From Comamonas phosphati (GTDB lineage: Bacteria > Pseudomonadota > Gammaproteobacteria > Burkholderiales > Burkholderiaceae_C): a stretch of 64,000 bases of DNA. Below, piece after piece: positions 6,450-15,620 of this stretch. The translations under genes were made by a program, and so were the position numbers. Numbering within the stretch: the stretch's first letter is position 1; every line of letters begins with the position of its first letter. Location of the stretch: NCBI RefSeq assembly GCF_014637085.1, contig NZ_BMEU01000015.1, positions 49,120-113,119 of the forward strand, written 5' to 3'. The notes under the pieces are model-generated. The model was not told where the DNA came from, made no database searches, and saw only the letters and a list, made by a program, of their open reading frames with translations.

Positions 6450-9400
6450 ATGTCCACCACCATAGGCATCAAAGTCGATGACGCTCTGCGCGAGCGCATC
6501 CGCGCCGCCGCCCAGCAAATGGGCCGCACGCCGCACTGGCTAATCAAGCAGGCCGTCGTGCAATACGTCGACGCGCTGGAGCGCGGCGCCACCACCATCC
6601 GCCTGGCCGGCGCGCAGGATGCAGGCGACGAAGCCGCTCACACAGAGGCGCAACCTGAGACCGCGCAAGAGGTGCAACCTTTTCTGGTGTTCGCCCAGTC
6701 CATCCTGCCGCAGACACCGCTGCGCGCCTCCATCACCGCCGCCTGGCACCGGCCCGAGCCCGAGTGTCTGCCCATGCTGTTGCCGCTGGCCCGCGCCCAG
6801 GATGCCGAGCAGGCCGGCAAGGTGCGCGAGCTGGCCTCGCGCCTGGTGCAGGGCCTGCGCGATGCGCCCGTGGCTGGCGGCGTGGCCGCGCTGGTGCAGG
6901 AGTTCTCGCTGTCCAGCCAGGAAGGCGTGGCGCTGATGTGCCTGGCCGAGGCGCTGCTGCGCATTCCCGACCGCGCCACGCGCGACGTGCTGATCCGCGA
7001 CAAGATCAGCAAGGGCGACTGGAAGTCGCACGTGGGCCGCTCGCCTTCGCTGTTCGTCAACGCCGCGGCCTGGGGCCTGGTGCTCACGGGCAAGCTCACG
7101 TCCACCAGCAGCGAGAAAAGCCTGTCCTCGGCGCTCACGCGCGTGATCGGCAAGGGCGGCGAGCCGCTGATCCGCCAGGGCGTGCACCGCGCCATGAAGC
7201 TCATGGGCGAGCAGTTCGTCACGGGCCAGGACATCGCCGAGGCCCTGGCCAACAGCCGCGCCTACGAGAAACAGGGCTTTCGCTACAGCTACGACATGCT
7301 GGGCGAGGCGGCCACCACCGATGCCGACGCGCTGCGCTATCTGCAGGCCTACGAGCAGGCCATCCATGCGATCGGCGCGGCATCCAACGGGCGCGGCATC
7401 TTCGAAGGGCCGGGCATCTCGATCAAGCTCTCGGCCCTGCATCCGCGCTACAGCCGCGCCCAGTACGAGCGCGTGATGGAAGAGCTGCTGCCGCGCGTGC
7501 TGCGCCTGGCCGAACTGGCCAAGCACTACGACATCGGCATGAACATCGACGCCGAGGAGGCCGACCGCCTGGAGCTATCGCTGGACCTGCTCGAAGCCCT
7601 GTGCGCCGCACCTTCGCTCAAGGGCTGGAGCGGCATGGGCTTCGTGGTCCAGGCTTATCAAAAGCGCTGCCCGCACGTGATCGACCACCTGGTGGACCTG
7701 GCGCGCCGCAGCCGCCGCCGCCTAATGGTGCGCCTGGTCAAGGGCGCCTACTGGGACAGCGAGATCAAGCGCGCCCAGGTGGACGGCCTGGCCGGCTACC
7801 CGGTCTACACGCGCAAGGTCTATACCGATGTGAGCTACCTGGCCTGCGCCCGCAAGCTGCTGGCCGCGCCCGATGCGGTCTACCCGCAGTTCGCCACGCA
7901 CAACGCGCAGACGCTGGCCAGCCTCTACCACCTGGCCCAGGCCGTGGGCGGCAGCTACTACAGCGGCCAGTACGAGTTCCAGTGCCTGCACGGCATGGGC
8001 GAGCCGCTGTATTCGCAGGTCACGGGCGCCACGGCCGACGGCAAGCTGGCCCGCCCCTGCCGCATCTACGCCCCCGTGGGCAGCCACGAGACGCTGCTGG
8101 CCTACCTGGTGCGCCGCCTGCTCGAAAACGGCGCCAATACCTCGTTCGTGAACCGCATCGGCGATGCCTCGGTGCCCATCGGCGAGCTGGTGGCCGACCC
8201 GGTGGAAGAAGCCCTGCAGATCGCGCGCCAGGAAGGGCGCCTGGGCGCGCCGCACCCGCGCATCGCGCTGCCGGCCGAGCTGTTCGCCAGCCAGGGCGAA
8301 GCCTCGCATTCCTATTCACGCGCCAACTCCCAGGGCATGAACCTCGCGCACGAGCAGCAACTGGCCTCGCTGGCCGCCGCCCTGCTCTACAGCACGCGCC
8401 AGACCTATCTGGCCGCGCCGCCCGATGCCGAGCTGCCCGCCGACCCGGCGGCTGCCTCCGGCTGGCAGCCCATGCGCAACCCGGCCGAGCTGTCCGACAC
8501 CGTGGGCTGGGTGCGCGAAGCCACGCCCGACGAAGTGCAGGCCGCCGCGGCCCGCGCCGCCCAGGCCGCCCCCATCTGGGCCGGCACGCCGCCCGCAGCC
8601 CGCGCCGATGCGCTGGAGCGCGCCGCCGACCTGCTGGAGCAGCGCAGCCAGCCGCTGATGGGCCTGATCATGCGCGAGGCCGGCAAGACCCTGCCCAACG
8701 CCGTGGCCGAGATCCGCGAGGCCGTGGACTTCCTGCGCTACTACGCCGCCCAGGTGGCCGCGCAGTTCGACAACGCCGCGCAGCGCCCGCTGGGCGTGGT
8801 GCTGGCCATCAGCCCCTGGAACTTCCCGCTGGCCATCTTTTGCGGCCAGGCCGTGGCCGCGCTGGCCGCGGGCAACACCGTGCTGGCCAAGCCCGCCGAG
8901 CAGACGCCGCTGACCGCCGCCGCCATGATCGCCATCCTGCACGAGGCCGGCGTGCCGCGCGATGCGCTGCAACTGGTGCCCGGTCAGGGCGAGACCGTGG
9001 GCACGGCCCTGGTGGCGCACCCGCAGGTGGCCGGCGTGATGTTCACCGGCTCCACCGAAGTGGCGCGCATCATCGCGCGCCAGCTCAGCGCACGCCTGTC
9101 GCCCTCGGGCCGGCCGATTCCGCTGATCGCCGAAACCGGCGGCCAGAACGCGATGATCGTGGACTCTTCCGCGCTGACCGAGCAGGTGGTGGGCGACGTG
9201 CTGACCTCGGCCTTCGATTCGGCCGGCCAGCGCTGCTCCGCCCTGCGCCTGCTGTGCCTGCAGGACGACGTAGCCGAGCGCACGCTGACCATGCTGCGCG
9301 GCGCGCTGCAGGAATGGTCGATGGGCAACCCCGACCGCCTTTCCACCGACGTGGGCCCCGTGATCGACGACGCCGCGCGCGCCCAGATCGAGGCACACAT

Positions 9401-10481
9401 AGCGCGCATGGCAGCCGCGGGCCAGAAGGTCACGCGTGTGGAGCGCAAGGACGGCGCGCTCAACAGTCCTCTCAATGGACATTACGTGGCCCCGGCCATC
9501 ATCGAAATCGACAGCACCCAGCGCCTGACCCGCGAAGTCTTCGGCCCGGTCCTGCATGTGATCCGCTTCAAGCGCGAGCAGCTCGACGCGCTGGTGGACG
9601 GCATCAACGCCACGGGCTACGGCCTGACCTTCGGCATGCACAGCCGCATCGACGAAACCATTGCCCAACTGAGCCAGCGCGTGCATGCGGGCAACCTCTA
9701 CGTGAACCGCAACGTGGTCGGCGCCGTGGTCGGCGTGCAACCTTTCGGCGGCATGGGCCTGTCGGGTACCGGCCCCAAGGCCGGCGGCCCGCTGTACCTG
9801 CACCGCCTGGCGCACGGCCCGGCCAATGCGGCGCTGGCGGTTTTCGAGCGCGCCGAGGCGGCCGGCCAGCCGGCGCTGCAGCTGCTGGACGCGCTGCAGC
9901 AGCAATCGCTGCCGCTGTTGCCCCAGTTTTCCGCCCACGAGCAGGCCCTGGCCCGGTCCGCCTGCGAGGCCGTACGCAGCGCCTCGCGCCTGGGCGCCAG
10001 CCTGCTGCTGCCCGGCCCCACGGGCGAATCCAACCGCTACCGCCTGCTGCCGCGCGGCCCCGTCTGGGCGCTGCCGCGCACGCCGCTGGGCCTGGTCGCC
10101 CAGGTGGCCGCGGCGCTGGCCAGCGGCAACCCCTGCCATGCGGTGCTGCCCGAAGGCGATGCCGAATGCGCTGCTGCCTGGCAGGCGCTGACGGCGTGCG
10201 AGGGTGCCGCGCAATGGCTGTACCATGCCGACGTCGAATCGCTGACCGATGCCGCGGCACCGATGGCCGCGCTGCTGTTCGAAGGCGATGGCGACGCACT
10301 GCTACAGGTCGCCGCCCAGGTGGCGGCGCGCGACGGCGCCATCGTGCGCATCGAGGCACGCAGCAGCGACGAGCTGCACGCGGGCCGCGGCTACGACCTG
10401 GCCGCGCTGTTCCATGAGCAGTCCATCAGCACCAACACGGCAGCGGCCGGCGGCAACGCCCAGCTCATGACCATGGCCTGA
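6450..10481 (+). CDS. putA: Trifunctional PutA: proline dehydrogenase, P5C dehydrogenase, put repressor
   Basis: A 1343-aa protein that oxidises proline to glutamate at the inner membrane. In order: an N-terminal ribbon-helix-helix (MSTTIGIKVDDALRERIRAA, residues 1-45); a proline dehydrogenase barrel (about 180-520) with LVKGAYWDSEIKRAQVDG, FATHNAQT and the FAD-contacting YEFQCLHGMGEPLY; an aldehyde dehydrogenase (about 640-1120) with AISPWNFPLAIF, FTGSTEVARI, Glu895 in AETGGQNAM and catalytic Cys929 in AGQRCSALR; and a C-terminal domain characteristic of long PutAs. ATG 6450 matches the RHH start; the longer frame is rejected. The GTTGCA sites upstream support autoregulation. Confidence 0.96.
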   Translation: MSTTIGIKVDDALRERIRAAAQQMGRTPHWLIKQAVVQYVDALERGATTIRLAGAQDAGDEAAHTEAQPETAQEVQPFLVFAQSILPQTPLRASITAAWHRPEPECLPMLLPLARAQDAEQAGKVRELASRLVQGLRDAPVAGGVAALVQEFSLSSQEGVALMCLAEALLRIPDRATRDVLIRDKISKGDWKSHVGRSPSLFVNAAAWGLVLTGKLTSTSSEKSLSSALTRVIGKGGEPLIRQGVHRAMKLMGEQFVTGQDIAEALANSRAYEKQGFRYSYDMLGEAATTDADALRYLQAYEQAIHAIGAASNGRGIFEGPGISIKLSALHPRYSRAQYERVMEELLPRVLRLAELAKHYDIGMNIDAEEADRLELSLDLLEALCAAPSLKGWSGMGFVVQAYQKRCPHVIDHLVDLARRSRRRLMVRLVKGAYWDSEIKRAQVDGLAGYPVYTRKVYTDVSYLACARKLLAAPDAVYPQFATHNAQTLASLYHLAQAVGGSYYSGQYEFQCLHGMGEPLYSQVTGATADGKLARPCRIYAPVGSHETLLAYLVRRLLENGANTSFVNRIGDASVPIGELVADPVEEALQIARQEGRLGAPHPRIALPAELFASQGEASHSYSRANSQGMNLAHEQQLASLAAALLYSTRQTYLAAPPDAELPADPAAASGWQPMRNPAELSDTVGWVREATPDEVQAAAARAAQAAPIWAGTPPAARADALERAADLLEQRSQPLMGLIMREAGKTLPNAVAEIREAVDFLRYYAAQVAAQFDNAAQRPLGVVLAISPWNFPLAIFCGQAVAALAAGNTVLAKPAEQTPLTAAAMIAILHEAGVPRDALQLVPGQGETVGTALVAHPQVAGVMFTGSTEVARIIARQLSARLSPSGRPIPLIAETGGQNAMIVDSSALTEQVVGDVLTSAFDSAGQRCSALRLLCLQDDVAERTLTMLRGALQEWSMGNPDRLSTDVGPVIDDAARAQIEAHIARMAAAGQKVTRVERKDGALNSPLNGHYVAPAIIEIDSTQRLTREVFGPVLHVIRFKREQLDALVDGINATGYGLTFGMHSRIDETIAQLSQRVHAGNLYVNRNVVGAVVGVQPFGGMGLSGTGPKAGGPLYLHRLAHGPANAALAVFERAEAAGQPALQLLDALQQQSLPLLPQFSAHEQALARSACEAVRSASRLGASLLLPGPTGESNRYRLLPRGPVWALPRTPLGLVAQVAAALASGNPCHAVLPEGDAECAAAWQALTACEGAAQWLYHADVESLTDAAAPMAALLFEGDGDALLQVAAQVAARDGAIVRIEARSSDELHAGRGYDLAALFHEQSISTNTAAAGGNAQLMTMA

Positions 10482-10758
10482 TACCTCGTCCCCCCGGCCC
10501 TCCCGGCCCTTCCGCAGCGCGCACACCAGCCCAGTGCAGAAGGGTCGGTTTTGTTTTCACAACATGTTCACGAGCCAAGCCCGCAAAAAGCCGGCACCCG
10601 GCGACGCCTCAGCGCATCGGTTTTTTCTGGCCCGCCATCGTCTTGCGCGATGCATTCCAGCGCACAAGACGATCACTCCCCAAGGGCAAACCCAGGGTTG
10701 GCACTCACTACAATTTTTATATTCATTTTTGACAACATACCAAGGGAGAGTCAGTGCC
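10482..10758. other. Intergenic region upstream of the TRAP operon
   Basis: No gene seen in these 277 bp. The last 60 bp are AT-rich (CACTACAATTTTTATATTC at about 10705-10723) and probably hold the dctP promoter; a TTGGCA at 10698 lies only 14 bp before TATATT, so the assignment is weak. Confidence 0.4.
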
Positions 10759-11745
10759 ATGCGCATGATCCGCCGAAACTTTGTCGCCACTGCCGTGGCC
10801 GCGACAGCCACTCTTGCAGCAGGTGCTGCTTTTGCCCAGGCCAAGGAAGTGAAGGTGGGCTATGCGCTGGCCGTCAACTCGCACTACGGCGCTGCCGCCA
10901 ATGCCTGGTCGGAAGCCCTGGACAAAGGCACCAACGGCGCCTACAAGTTCAAGCAGTTCCCCTCCTCGGCCCTGGGCGGCGAGCGTGAACTGATCGAAGG
11001 CCTGCAGCTGGGCACCGTGGAAGCGGCCATCGTCTCCACCGGAGCCCTGAGCAACTTCGTGCCCGACGTGGGCGTGGTGGACATTCCCTTCCTGTTCCGC
11101 GACACCCAGCACGCGCGCGCCGTGATGGACGGCGCCTTCGGCCAGGAGCTGCTGGCCAAGTTCAGCAAGCGCGGCCTCGTGGCCCTGGCCTGGGGCGAGC
11201 AGGGCTTTCGCCACCTGACCAACAACAAGCACGCGGTCCACACCGTGGCCGACCTCAAGGGCCTGAAGATCCGCGTGACCGAGAACCCCGTGCACATCAC
11301 GGCCTTCCGCACGCTGGGCGCTTCGCCCACGCCCATGTCCTGGCCCGAGGTGATCGGCGCGCTGCAGCAGGGCACCATCGACGGCCAGGAGAACCCGATC
11401 TCGGTGCTGACCTCGGCCAAGCTGTGGCAGGTGCAAAAGCATCTGACGCTGACCGCCCACGTCTATGCGCCCATGGCCCTGCTGGTCTCGCCCGCGTTCT
11501 GGGGTACGTTGAATGCCAGCCAGAAGGCGGCCTTCACCGAAGGCGCCAAGAAGGGGGCCATCGCTTCGCGCGCCTTCGTGGACGCCGTGGAGAAGAAGGG
11601 CGTGGAAGAGGCCAAGGCCAACGGCATGCAGGTCGTCGAGAAGGTGGACCAGGCCCCCTTCCGCGCGGCGCTGGAGCCGGCCTACAAGGAATACGCCAAG
11701 AAGTTCGGCCAGAAGACCCTGGACACGATTACCGCCACCAGGTAA
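10759..11745 (+). CDS. TRAP transporter periplasmic substrate-binding protein (DctP family)
   Basis: A 328-aa protein with a signal peptide (MRMIRRNFVATAVAATATLA, cleavage near AFA-QA) whose twin arginine could also mark Tat export. The mature DctP domain has KVGYALAVNSHYGAAANAW, the central LKGLKIRVTENPVHI with the carboxylate-clamping Arg, and ALQQGTIDGQENPISVL. It delivers a small carboxylate to the DctQM permease that follows. AAGGGAGAG lies about nine bases upstream of ATG 10759. The ligand is not deducible; the position beside putA does not prove a proline link. Confidence 0.9.
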   Translation: MRMIRRNFVATAVAATATLAAGAAFAQAKEVKVGYALAVNSHYGAAANAWSEALDKGTNGAYKFKQFPSSALGGERELIEGLQLGTVEAAIVSTGALSNFVPDVGVVDIPFLFRDTQHARAVMDGAFGQELLAKFSKRGLVALAWGEQGFRHLTNNKHAVHTVADLKGLKIRVTENPVHITAFRTLGASPTPMSWPEVIGALQQGTIDGQENPISVLTSAKLWQVQKHLTLTAHVYAPMALLVSPAFWGTLNASQKAAFTEGAKKGAIASRAFVDAVEKKGVEEAKANGMQVVEKVDQAPFRAALEPAYKEYAKKFGQKTLDTITATR

Positions 11746-11762
11746 TCCGGCCCACGGCATGG

Positions 11763-11790
11763 ACAAGGCCGGGCCGTCGCCCGGCCTTGT
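11763..11790 (+). terminator. Strong hairpin between dctP and dctQ
   Basis: ACAAGGCCGGGC / GCCCGGCCTTGT is a perfect 12-bp stem with loop CGTC, 17 bp after the dctP stop, with only TCGTT following. It probably works as a partial terminator or mRNA stabiliser, giving more binding protein than permease. Confidence 0.6.
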
Positions 11791-11948
11791 TCGTTGAGAA
11801 CTCGTCGGTTCCTATCGCCGCAGAAACAACGGCTGCGGTCATTACCAATGGCTTTATGGCGCCCGCTCCCGGATGATTGCGCCGCTAACCAACCCGGTGA
11901 GGACGGCACGGCGCCCGCCGCCGCTCTTGCGCCTCACCCCCGACTCCT

Positions 11949-12464
11949 ATGCTTGATCGTATCGAACGCCTTCTGGTGGCCTGCAACCGCTGGCTGCTCA
12001 TCGCCCTGTTGCTGGCCATGGCCTGCATCGTCTTTGCCAACGTGGTGCTGCGCTACACCACGGGCGACTCCATCGTCTGGGCCGAGGAAGTGGCCCGCCA
12101 CATGATGATCTGGGTCACCTTCCTGGGCGCCGGCCTGGTACTGCGCTTCGGCGGCCATGTGGCCATCGACAATCTGCACCGCGCCGTCAGCACCCGCAGC
12201 GCGCAGATCATCCGCGCGCTGGTCGTGGCCGGCCTGGCCCTGTTCTTCATCGTGATGACCGTGACCTCCTCGCAATACGTGTACGCCACGCGCTTCCAGA
12301 CCACGGCGGCCACCGACATTCCGATCTCCTGGATCTACGCCGCCATGCCCGCGGGCTTCGTGCTGATGCTGGTGCACCTGCTGTTCATCGCACGCGGCTA
12401 TATCTGCGTGGGCAATTTCGCCGAGTCCACCGAGATGGACGCAGACGCCGCAGCGTCCATCTGA
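11949..12464 (+). CDS. TRAP transporter small permease subunit (DctQ family)
   Basis: A 171-aa inner-membrane protein with four predicted helices (RWLLIALLLAMACIVFANVV, MMIWVTFLGAGLVLRFG, IIRALVVAGLALFFIVM, IYAAMPAGFVLMLVHLLFI). The DctQ hallmark SIVWAEEVARHMMIW is at residues about 41-55. It ends 13 bp before the large subunit, with which it forms the Na+-coupled permease. Confidence 0.9.
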   Translation: MLDRIERLLVACNRWLLIALLLAMACIVFANVVLRYTTGDSIVWAEEVARHMMIWVTFLGAGLVLRFGGHVAIDNLHRAVSTRSAQIIRALVVAGLALFFIVMTVTSSQYVYATRFQTTAATDIPISWIYAAMPAGFVLMLVHLLFIARGYICVGNFAESTEMDADAAASI

Positions 12465-12477
12465 ACGGGAAGACACC

Positions 12478-13764
12478 ATGGGACTCACTCTTTTCATTGC
12501 CATCATCGCCCTGCTCACGCTGGGCTTTCCGGTGGCTTTCGCGCTGGCCATCTCGGCCGCGCTGGCCGTGTTCGTCGGCGGCCGCTACCCACAGCTCATC
12601 GTCTTCAAGGAAATGTTCACGGGCATCGACAGCTTTCCGCTGATGGCCGTGCCCTTCTTCATCCTGGCGGCCGAGCTGATGTCGGGCGGCGCGCTCACGC
12701 ACGTGCTGCTGCGCTTCGCGGCCCAGTTCGTGGGCCATCTGCGCGGCGGCCTGGGCTATGCCAACGTGCTGTCGCTGACGCTGTTCTCGGGCATCTCGGG
12801 CTCGGCCCTGGCCGATGCGGCCGGCCCCGGCTCGATGATGGTCAAGATGATGGACAAGGCCGGCTACGGCCGCCCCTACGCAGCCGCGCTGACGGCCAGC
12901 ACGGCCATCGTCGGCCCCATCATTCCGCCTTCGGTCAGCATGATCATCTATGCGCTGCAGGACGAGCATGTCTCGGTCGGCGGCCTGTTCATGGCCGGCT
13001 TCATACCCGGCATCCTGATCGCGCTGGCCATGGCCTTGGTGAACTGGTGGGTGTGCAAGAAGCGCGACTACCGCTCCACCGAGCCACGCCCCAGCGGCCG
13101 CGAGATGTGGATCAACAGCTTCAAGGCCATTCCGGCGCTGATGCTCATCGTGCTCATCGTGGTCGGCATCCGCTTCGGCATCTTCACGCCCACCGAGGCC
13201 TCGGTGGTCGCCGTGTTCTACGCGCTGATCTGCGGCAAGTGGATTTACCGCACGCTGCAATGGTCGGCCGTGCCCGGCATCCTGGCGCGCTCGGCCATGC
13301 TCACGGCCTCGGTGCTGCTGGTCATGGCCACCTCGGCGGCCTTTGCCTGGGTGCTGACCGTGGAAGGCATTCCGCAGTACCTGTCCGAACTCATCGTGAG
13401 CTGGCAGCTCTCGCCCGTGATGTTCCTGATCGCGGTGAACATCCTGCTGCTGGTCTTCGGCATCTTCATGGAGCCGCTGCCCGGCGTGATGATCCTGGTG
13501 CCCATACTGGCGCCCATCGCGGCCAGTCTGGGCATCGATCCCACGCACTTCGCCATGGTGGTCATCGTCAACCTCACGCTGGGCATGATCACGCCGCCCG
13601 TGGGCGGCCTGCTGTTCGTGACCTCGGTGGCCACGCGCGTCTCGATCACCGATCTCACGCGCGAGATGCCGCTGTTCCTGGCCGCCCACTTTGTGGTGCT
13701 GTGCCTGCTGACCTTCATTCCCGCGCTGTCGACCTGGCTGCCGCACGCGCTGGGCTTCCAGTAA
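12478..13764 (+). CDS. TRAP transporter large permease subunit (DctM family)
   Basis: A 428-aa, about 12-helix transport subunit. It shows the DctM signatures LFSGISGSALADAAGPGSMMV (residues about 101-121) and TASTAIVGPIIPPSVSMIIY, and the mirrored second repeat GMITPPVGGLLFVTS. It carries the substrate with Na+ from DctP. The start ATG 12478 follows an AAGACACC leader 13 bp after dctQ. Its last 50 bp overlap the 3' end of the convergent membrane-protein gene. Confidence 0.93.
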   Translation: MGLTLFIAIIALLTLGFPVAFALAISAALAVFVGGRYPQLIVFKEMFTGIDSFPLMAVPFFILAAELMSGGALTHVLLRFAAQFVGHLRGGLGYANVLSLTLFSGISGSALADAAGPGSMMVKMMDKAGYGRPYAAALTASTAIVGPIIPPSVSMIIYALQDEHVSVGGLFMAGFIPGILIALAMALVNWWVCKKRDYRSTEPRPSGREMWINSFKAIPALMLIVLIVVGIRFGIFTPTEASVVAVFYALICGKWIYRTLQWSAVPGILARSAMLTASVLLVMATSAAFAWVLTVEGIPQYLSELIVSWQLSPVMFLIAVNILLLVFGIFMEPLPGVMILVPILAPIAASLGIDPTHFAMVVIVNLTLGMITPPVGGLLFVTSVATRVSITDLTREMPLFLAAHFVVLCLLTFIPALSTWLPHALGFQ

Positions 13765-14329
13765 GGCCGTCGGCCTGGGCATCGCGGCGCATCAGCTGCC
13801 GCGCCGCCCCGGCCAGCCAGGCCAGGGCCAGCAGCGCGGCCAGAGCCGTCAGCCACTGCCCCAGGCGAATCTGATCGTCCTGCAGATAGGCATTACACAG
13901 ACGCAGCGGCGAATCGGCATACAGCTGCCCGGCCACGGCCATCATGGGCAGCACATTGCCCAGAAAGAAGAACTGCAGCACCAGCCCCGCAGGCCGCCAT
14001 GACAGACGCAGGGCAGCGCCCCCCAGCAGCAGGGCCGCCAGCTTGGCAGCCTCCACCATGGGCCGCTGCAGCGCCATGTCCAGCAGGCGCGGCACCATCA
14101 GCACCGCCATCAATGCCGCCACGCCGATCAGCCCGCTGATGCCATGCGCATTCCAGCGCCCCGCCCCAGCCGGCACACGCGCCGCGAGCAAGCCGCCGGC
14201 AAGCATCCACAACGGAAACTGCAGCAGCATGTGGCGCCACATGCTGGCCTCCATGGCATGGCGCACACCGGGCCAGAGCAGCACCAGGCACAGCAGCGCC
14301 CCCAGGGCAGGCTGCAGGCGGCGGCTCAC
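13715..14329 (-). CDS. Conserved multi-span membrane protein of the oxidase cluster
   Basis: A 204-aa protein with about five hydrophobic segments (ALGALLCLVLLWPGV, LLQFPLWMLAGGLLAARV, GLIGVAALMAVLMV, LVLQFFFLGNVLPMMAVAG, LTALAALLALAWLAG). GTG at 14329 overlaps the SCO stop (GTGA), so the two are translationally coupled. It probably assists assembly of the neighbouring cbb3-like oxidase, in the manner of copper-insertion membrane proteins, but this is inferred from position only. The 3' end overlaps dctM by 50 bp. Confidence 0.65.
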   Translation of the reverse strand: MSRRLQPALGALLCLVLLWPGVRHAMEASMWRHMLLQFPLWMLAGGLLAARVPAGAGRWNAHGISGLIGVAALMAVLMVPRLLDMALQRPMVEAAKLAALLLGGAALRLSWRPAGLVLQFFFLGNVLPMMAVAGQLYADSPLRLCNAYLQDDQIRLGQWLTALAALLALAWLAGAARQLMRRDAQADGLTGSPARAAARSTARE

Positions 14330-14973
14330 GGCGCGGCCTCCAGCGCCGCACCTGCCTTGTGGCGTGCGTAATCCAAAGCCAGCTGCTGCTGCTCCATGTC
14401 GAACACGCGCAGCATCCGCCCCTGCGCATCAAAGACCAGCAAGGCGGCGTTGTGCTCGTAATCTCCGCGCCCGTTGGGGACCACCACCACGCCCAGACGC
14501 AGCAGCAAGGCCTGCTGCTGCGCCTCATCCGGCACACGCACAAAACGCCACAGCGAGGGATCGGCCCCCTGGCCCCGTGCATAGGCCGCCAGGGCCTGGG
14601 GATCATCACGCTGGCCGTCAAAACTGATGGACAGCAAGCGCACGCGGACAGGTTTTGCGCCCTCACGATCCGCGCGCAGCTGCGCCTGCAACTGCTGGAA
14701 ACTGCTGCCCAGCGACAGGCACACCGTTTGACAACGGGTATAGATGAAGTCGGCGATGGTGACGCCCCCGCCCTGCGCCAGCAAAGCGCGCAAATCCCCC
14801 GCCGCCCCGCCGGTGCCGTCGACGGCCACGGACGGCAGCGCCACCGGCGTCAGCGCCACCTCCAGCCGCCGGGCGTCCTCCTGGGTCCAGACCTGGAAGT
14901 CATGCGTCAGCCAGGCCAGGGCGCCGTAGCCGCAGCACAGCAGACCGACACCGAGCACCGCCGTGCGCAACAT
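14326..14973 (-). CDS. SCO1/SenC copper chaperone for cytochrome oxidase
   Basis: A 215-aa thioredoxin-fold protein anchored by an N-terminal helix (TAVLGVGLLCCGYGALAWL). The copper ligands are visible: Cys81 and Cys85 in YTRCQTVC and His174 in DYEHNAALLVF. It delivers Cu to the oxidase active site in the periplasm. ATG 14973 is preferred because GAGG lies eight bases before it; an in-frame start at 15012 would overlap the upstream gene. It is coupled to the downstream membrane-protein gene. Confidence 0.88.
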   Translation of the reverse strand: MLRTAVLGVGLLCCGYGALAWLTHDFQVWTQEDARRLEVALTPVALPSVAVDGTGGAAGDLRALLAQGGGVTIADFIYTRCQTVCLSLGSSFQQLQAQLRADREGAKPVRVRLLSISFDGQRDDPQALAAYARGQGADPSLWRFVRVPDEAQQQALLLRLGVVVVPNGRGDYEHNAALLVFDAQGRMLRVFDMEQQQLALDYARHKAGAALEAAP

Positions 14974-15001
14974 GTCAGGACCTCGGAACGCGTTCAGACT
15001 C

Positions 15002-15601
15002 TCAACCGCCACCGGCCAGGGCCTTCAGCGCCGCGCCTCCTTCAAAGGGCGTGGTGCGCGTGCTGGCCTTGCGTTCTGCCTCGAACAGGCTGGCGGGCAC
15101 GGCATCGGCCTTGTTGCTCCAGGCACTGCGCACATGGCTGACCACGGCGGCCAGTTCGGCATCGCCGAGCTGCGGGAAGGCGGGCATGGCGCCCTGGTAT
15201 TTCTGGCCGGCCACCTCGATTTCACCGCTGATGCCGTGCAACAGGATATTGGCCAGGATGCGTGGATCCCCCTGCACCCATTCCGATCCGTCGAGCGGCG
15301 GGAAGACGCCGGGCAAGCCCTTGCCCGTGGCCTGGTGGCAAGCCGCACACTGGGCCGCGAACAAGGCCTTGCCATCCACGGCGCCGCCCGCGGCCGGGCC
15401 GGGGCCGGAGAGGTCGGCCAGCGTGCGCCTGTCGCCCAGCGCAGGCGAGCCAAAGGGTTCCGACAAGAAAATATAGAGCACGCCGAACAGCACCATGCCC
15501 ACGGTGATGAGCGCCGCCAGCAGCGGCACGGGCCGGATGCGCTCCTCCGGGTCGGCATTCTCACGCTGCTGCGCGCCAAGAGGGTCGTGGTTATGGGACA
15601 T
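15002..15601 (-). CDS. Membrane-anchored monoheme cytochrome c (CcoP-like position)
   Basis: A 199-aa protein with one N-terminal span (LLAALITVGMVLFGVLYIFL, residues 28-47) and a single class I heme site, Cys85-Ala-Ala-Cys88-His89. It has the downstream sixth-ligand region GAMPAFPQLGDAELAAVV (distal Met). Normal CcoP is diheme; this one is monoheme and probably passes electrons to CcoO/CcoN. The start is ATG 15601 (MSHNHDPLG); the frame upstream is the shadow of ccoO. The gene lies 19 bp after ccoO. Confidence 0.85.
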   Translation of the reverse strand: MSHNHDPLGAQQRENADPEERIRPVPLLAALITVGMVLFGVLYIFLSEPFGSPALGDRRTLADLSGPGPAAGGAVDGKALFAAQCAACHQATGKGLPGVFPPLDGSEWVQGDPRILANILLHGISGEIEVAGQKYQGAMPAFPQLGDAELAAVVSHVRSAWSNKADAVPASLFEAERKASTRTTPFEGGAALKALAGGG

Positions 15602-15620
15602 GACTGCTACTCCCTGCTTC

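Noticed and set aside
8316-10226. 636-codon minus-strand frame in putA
   Set aside because: Composition is typical of a GC-skew shadow (Gly/Ala/His/Gln/Arg) and it overlaps the aldehyde dehydrogenase domain of PutA.
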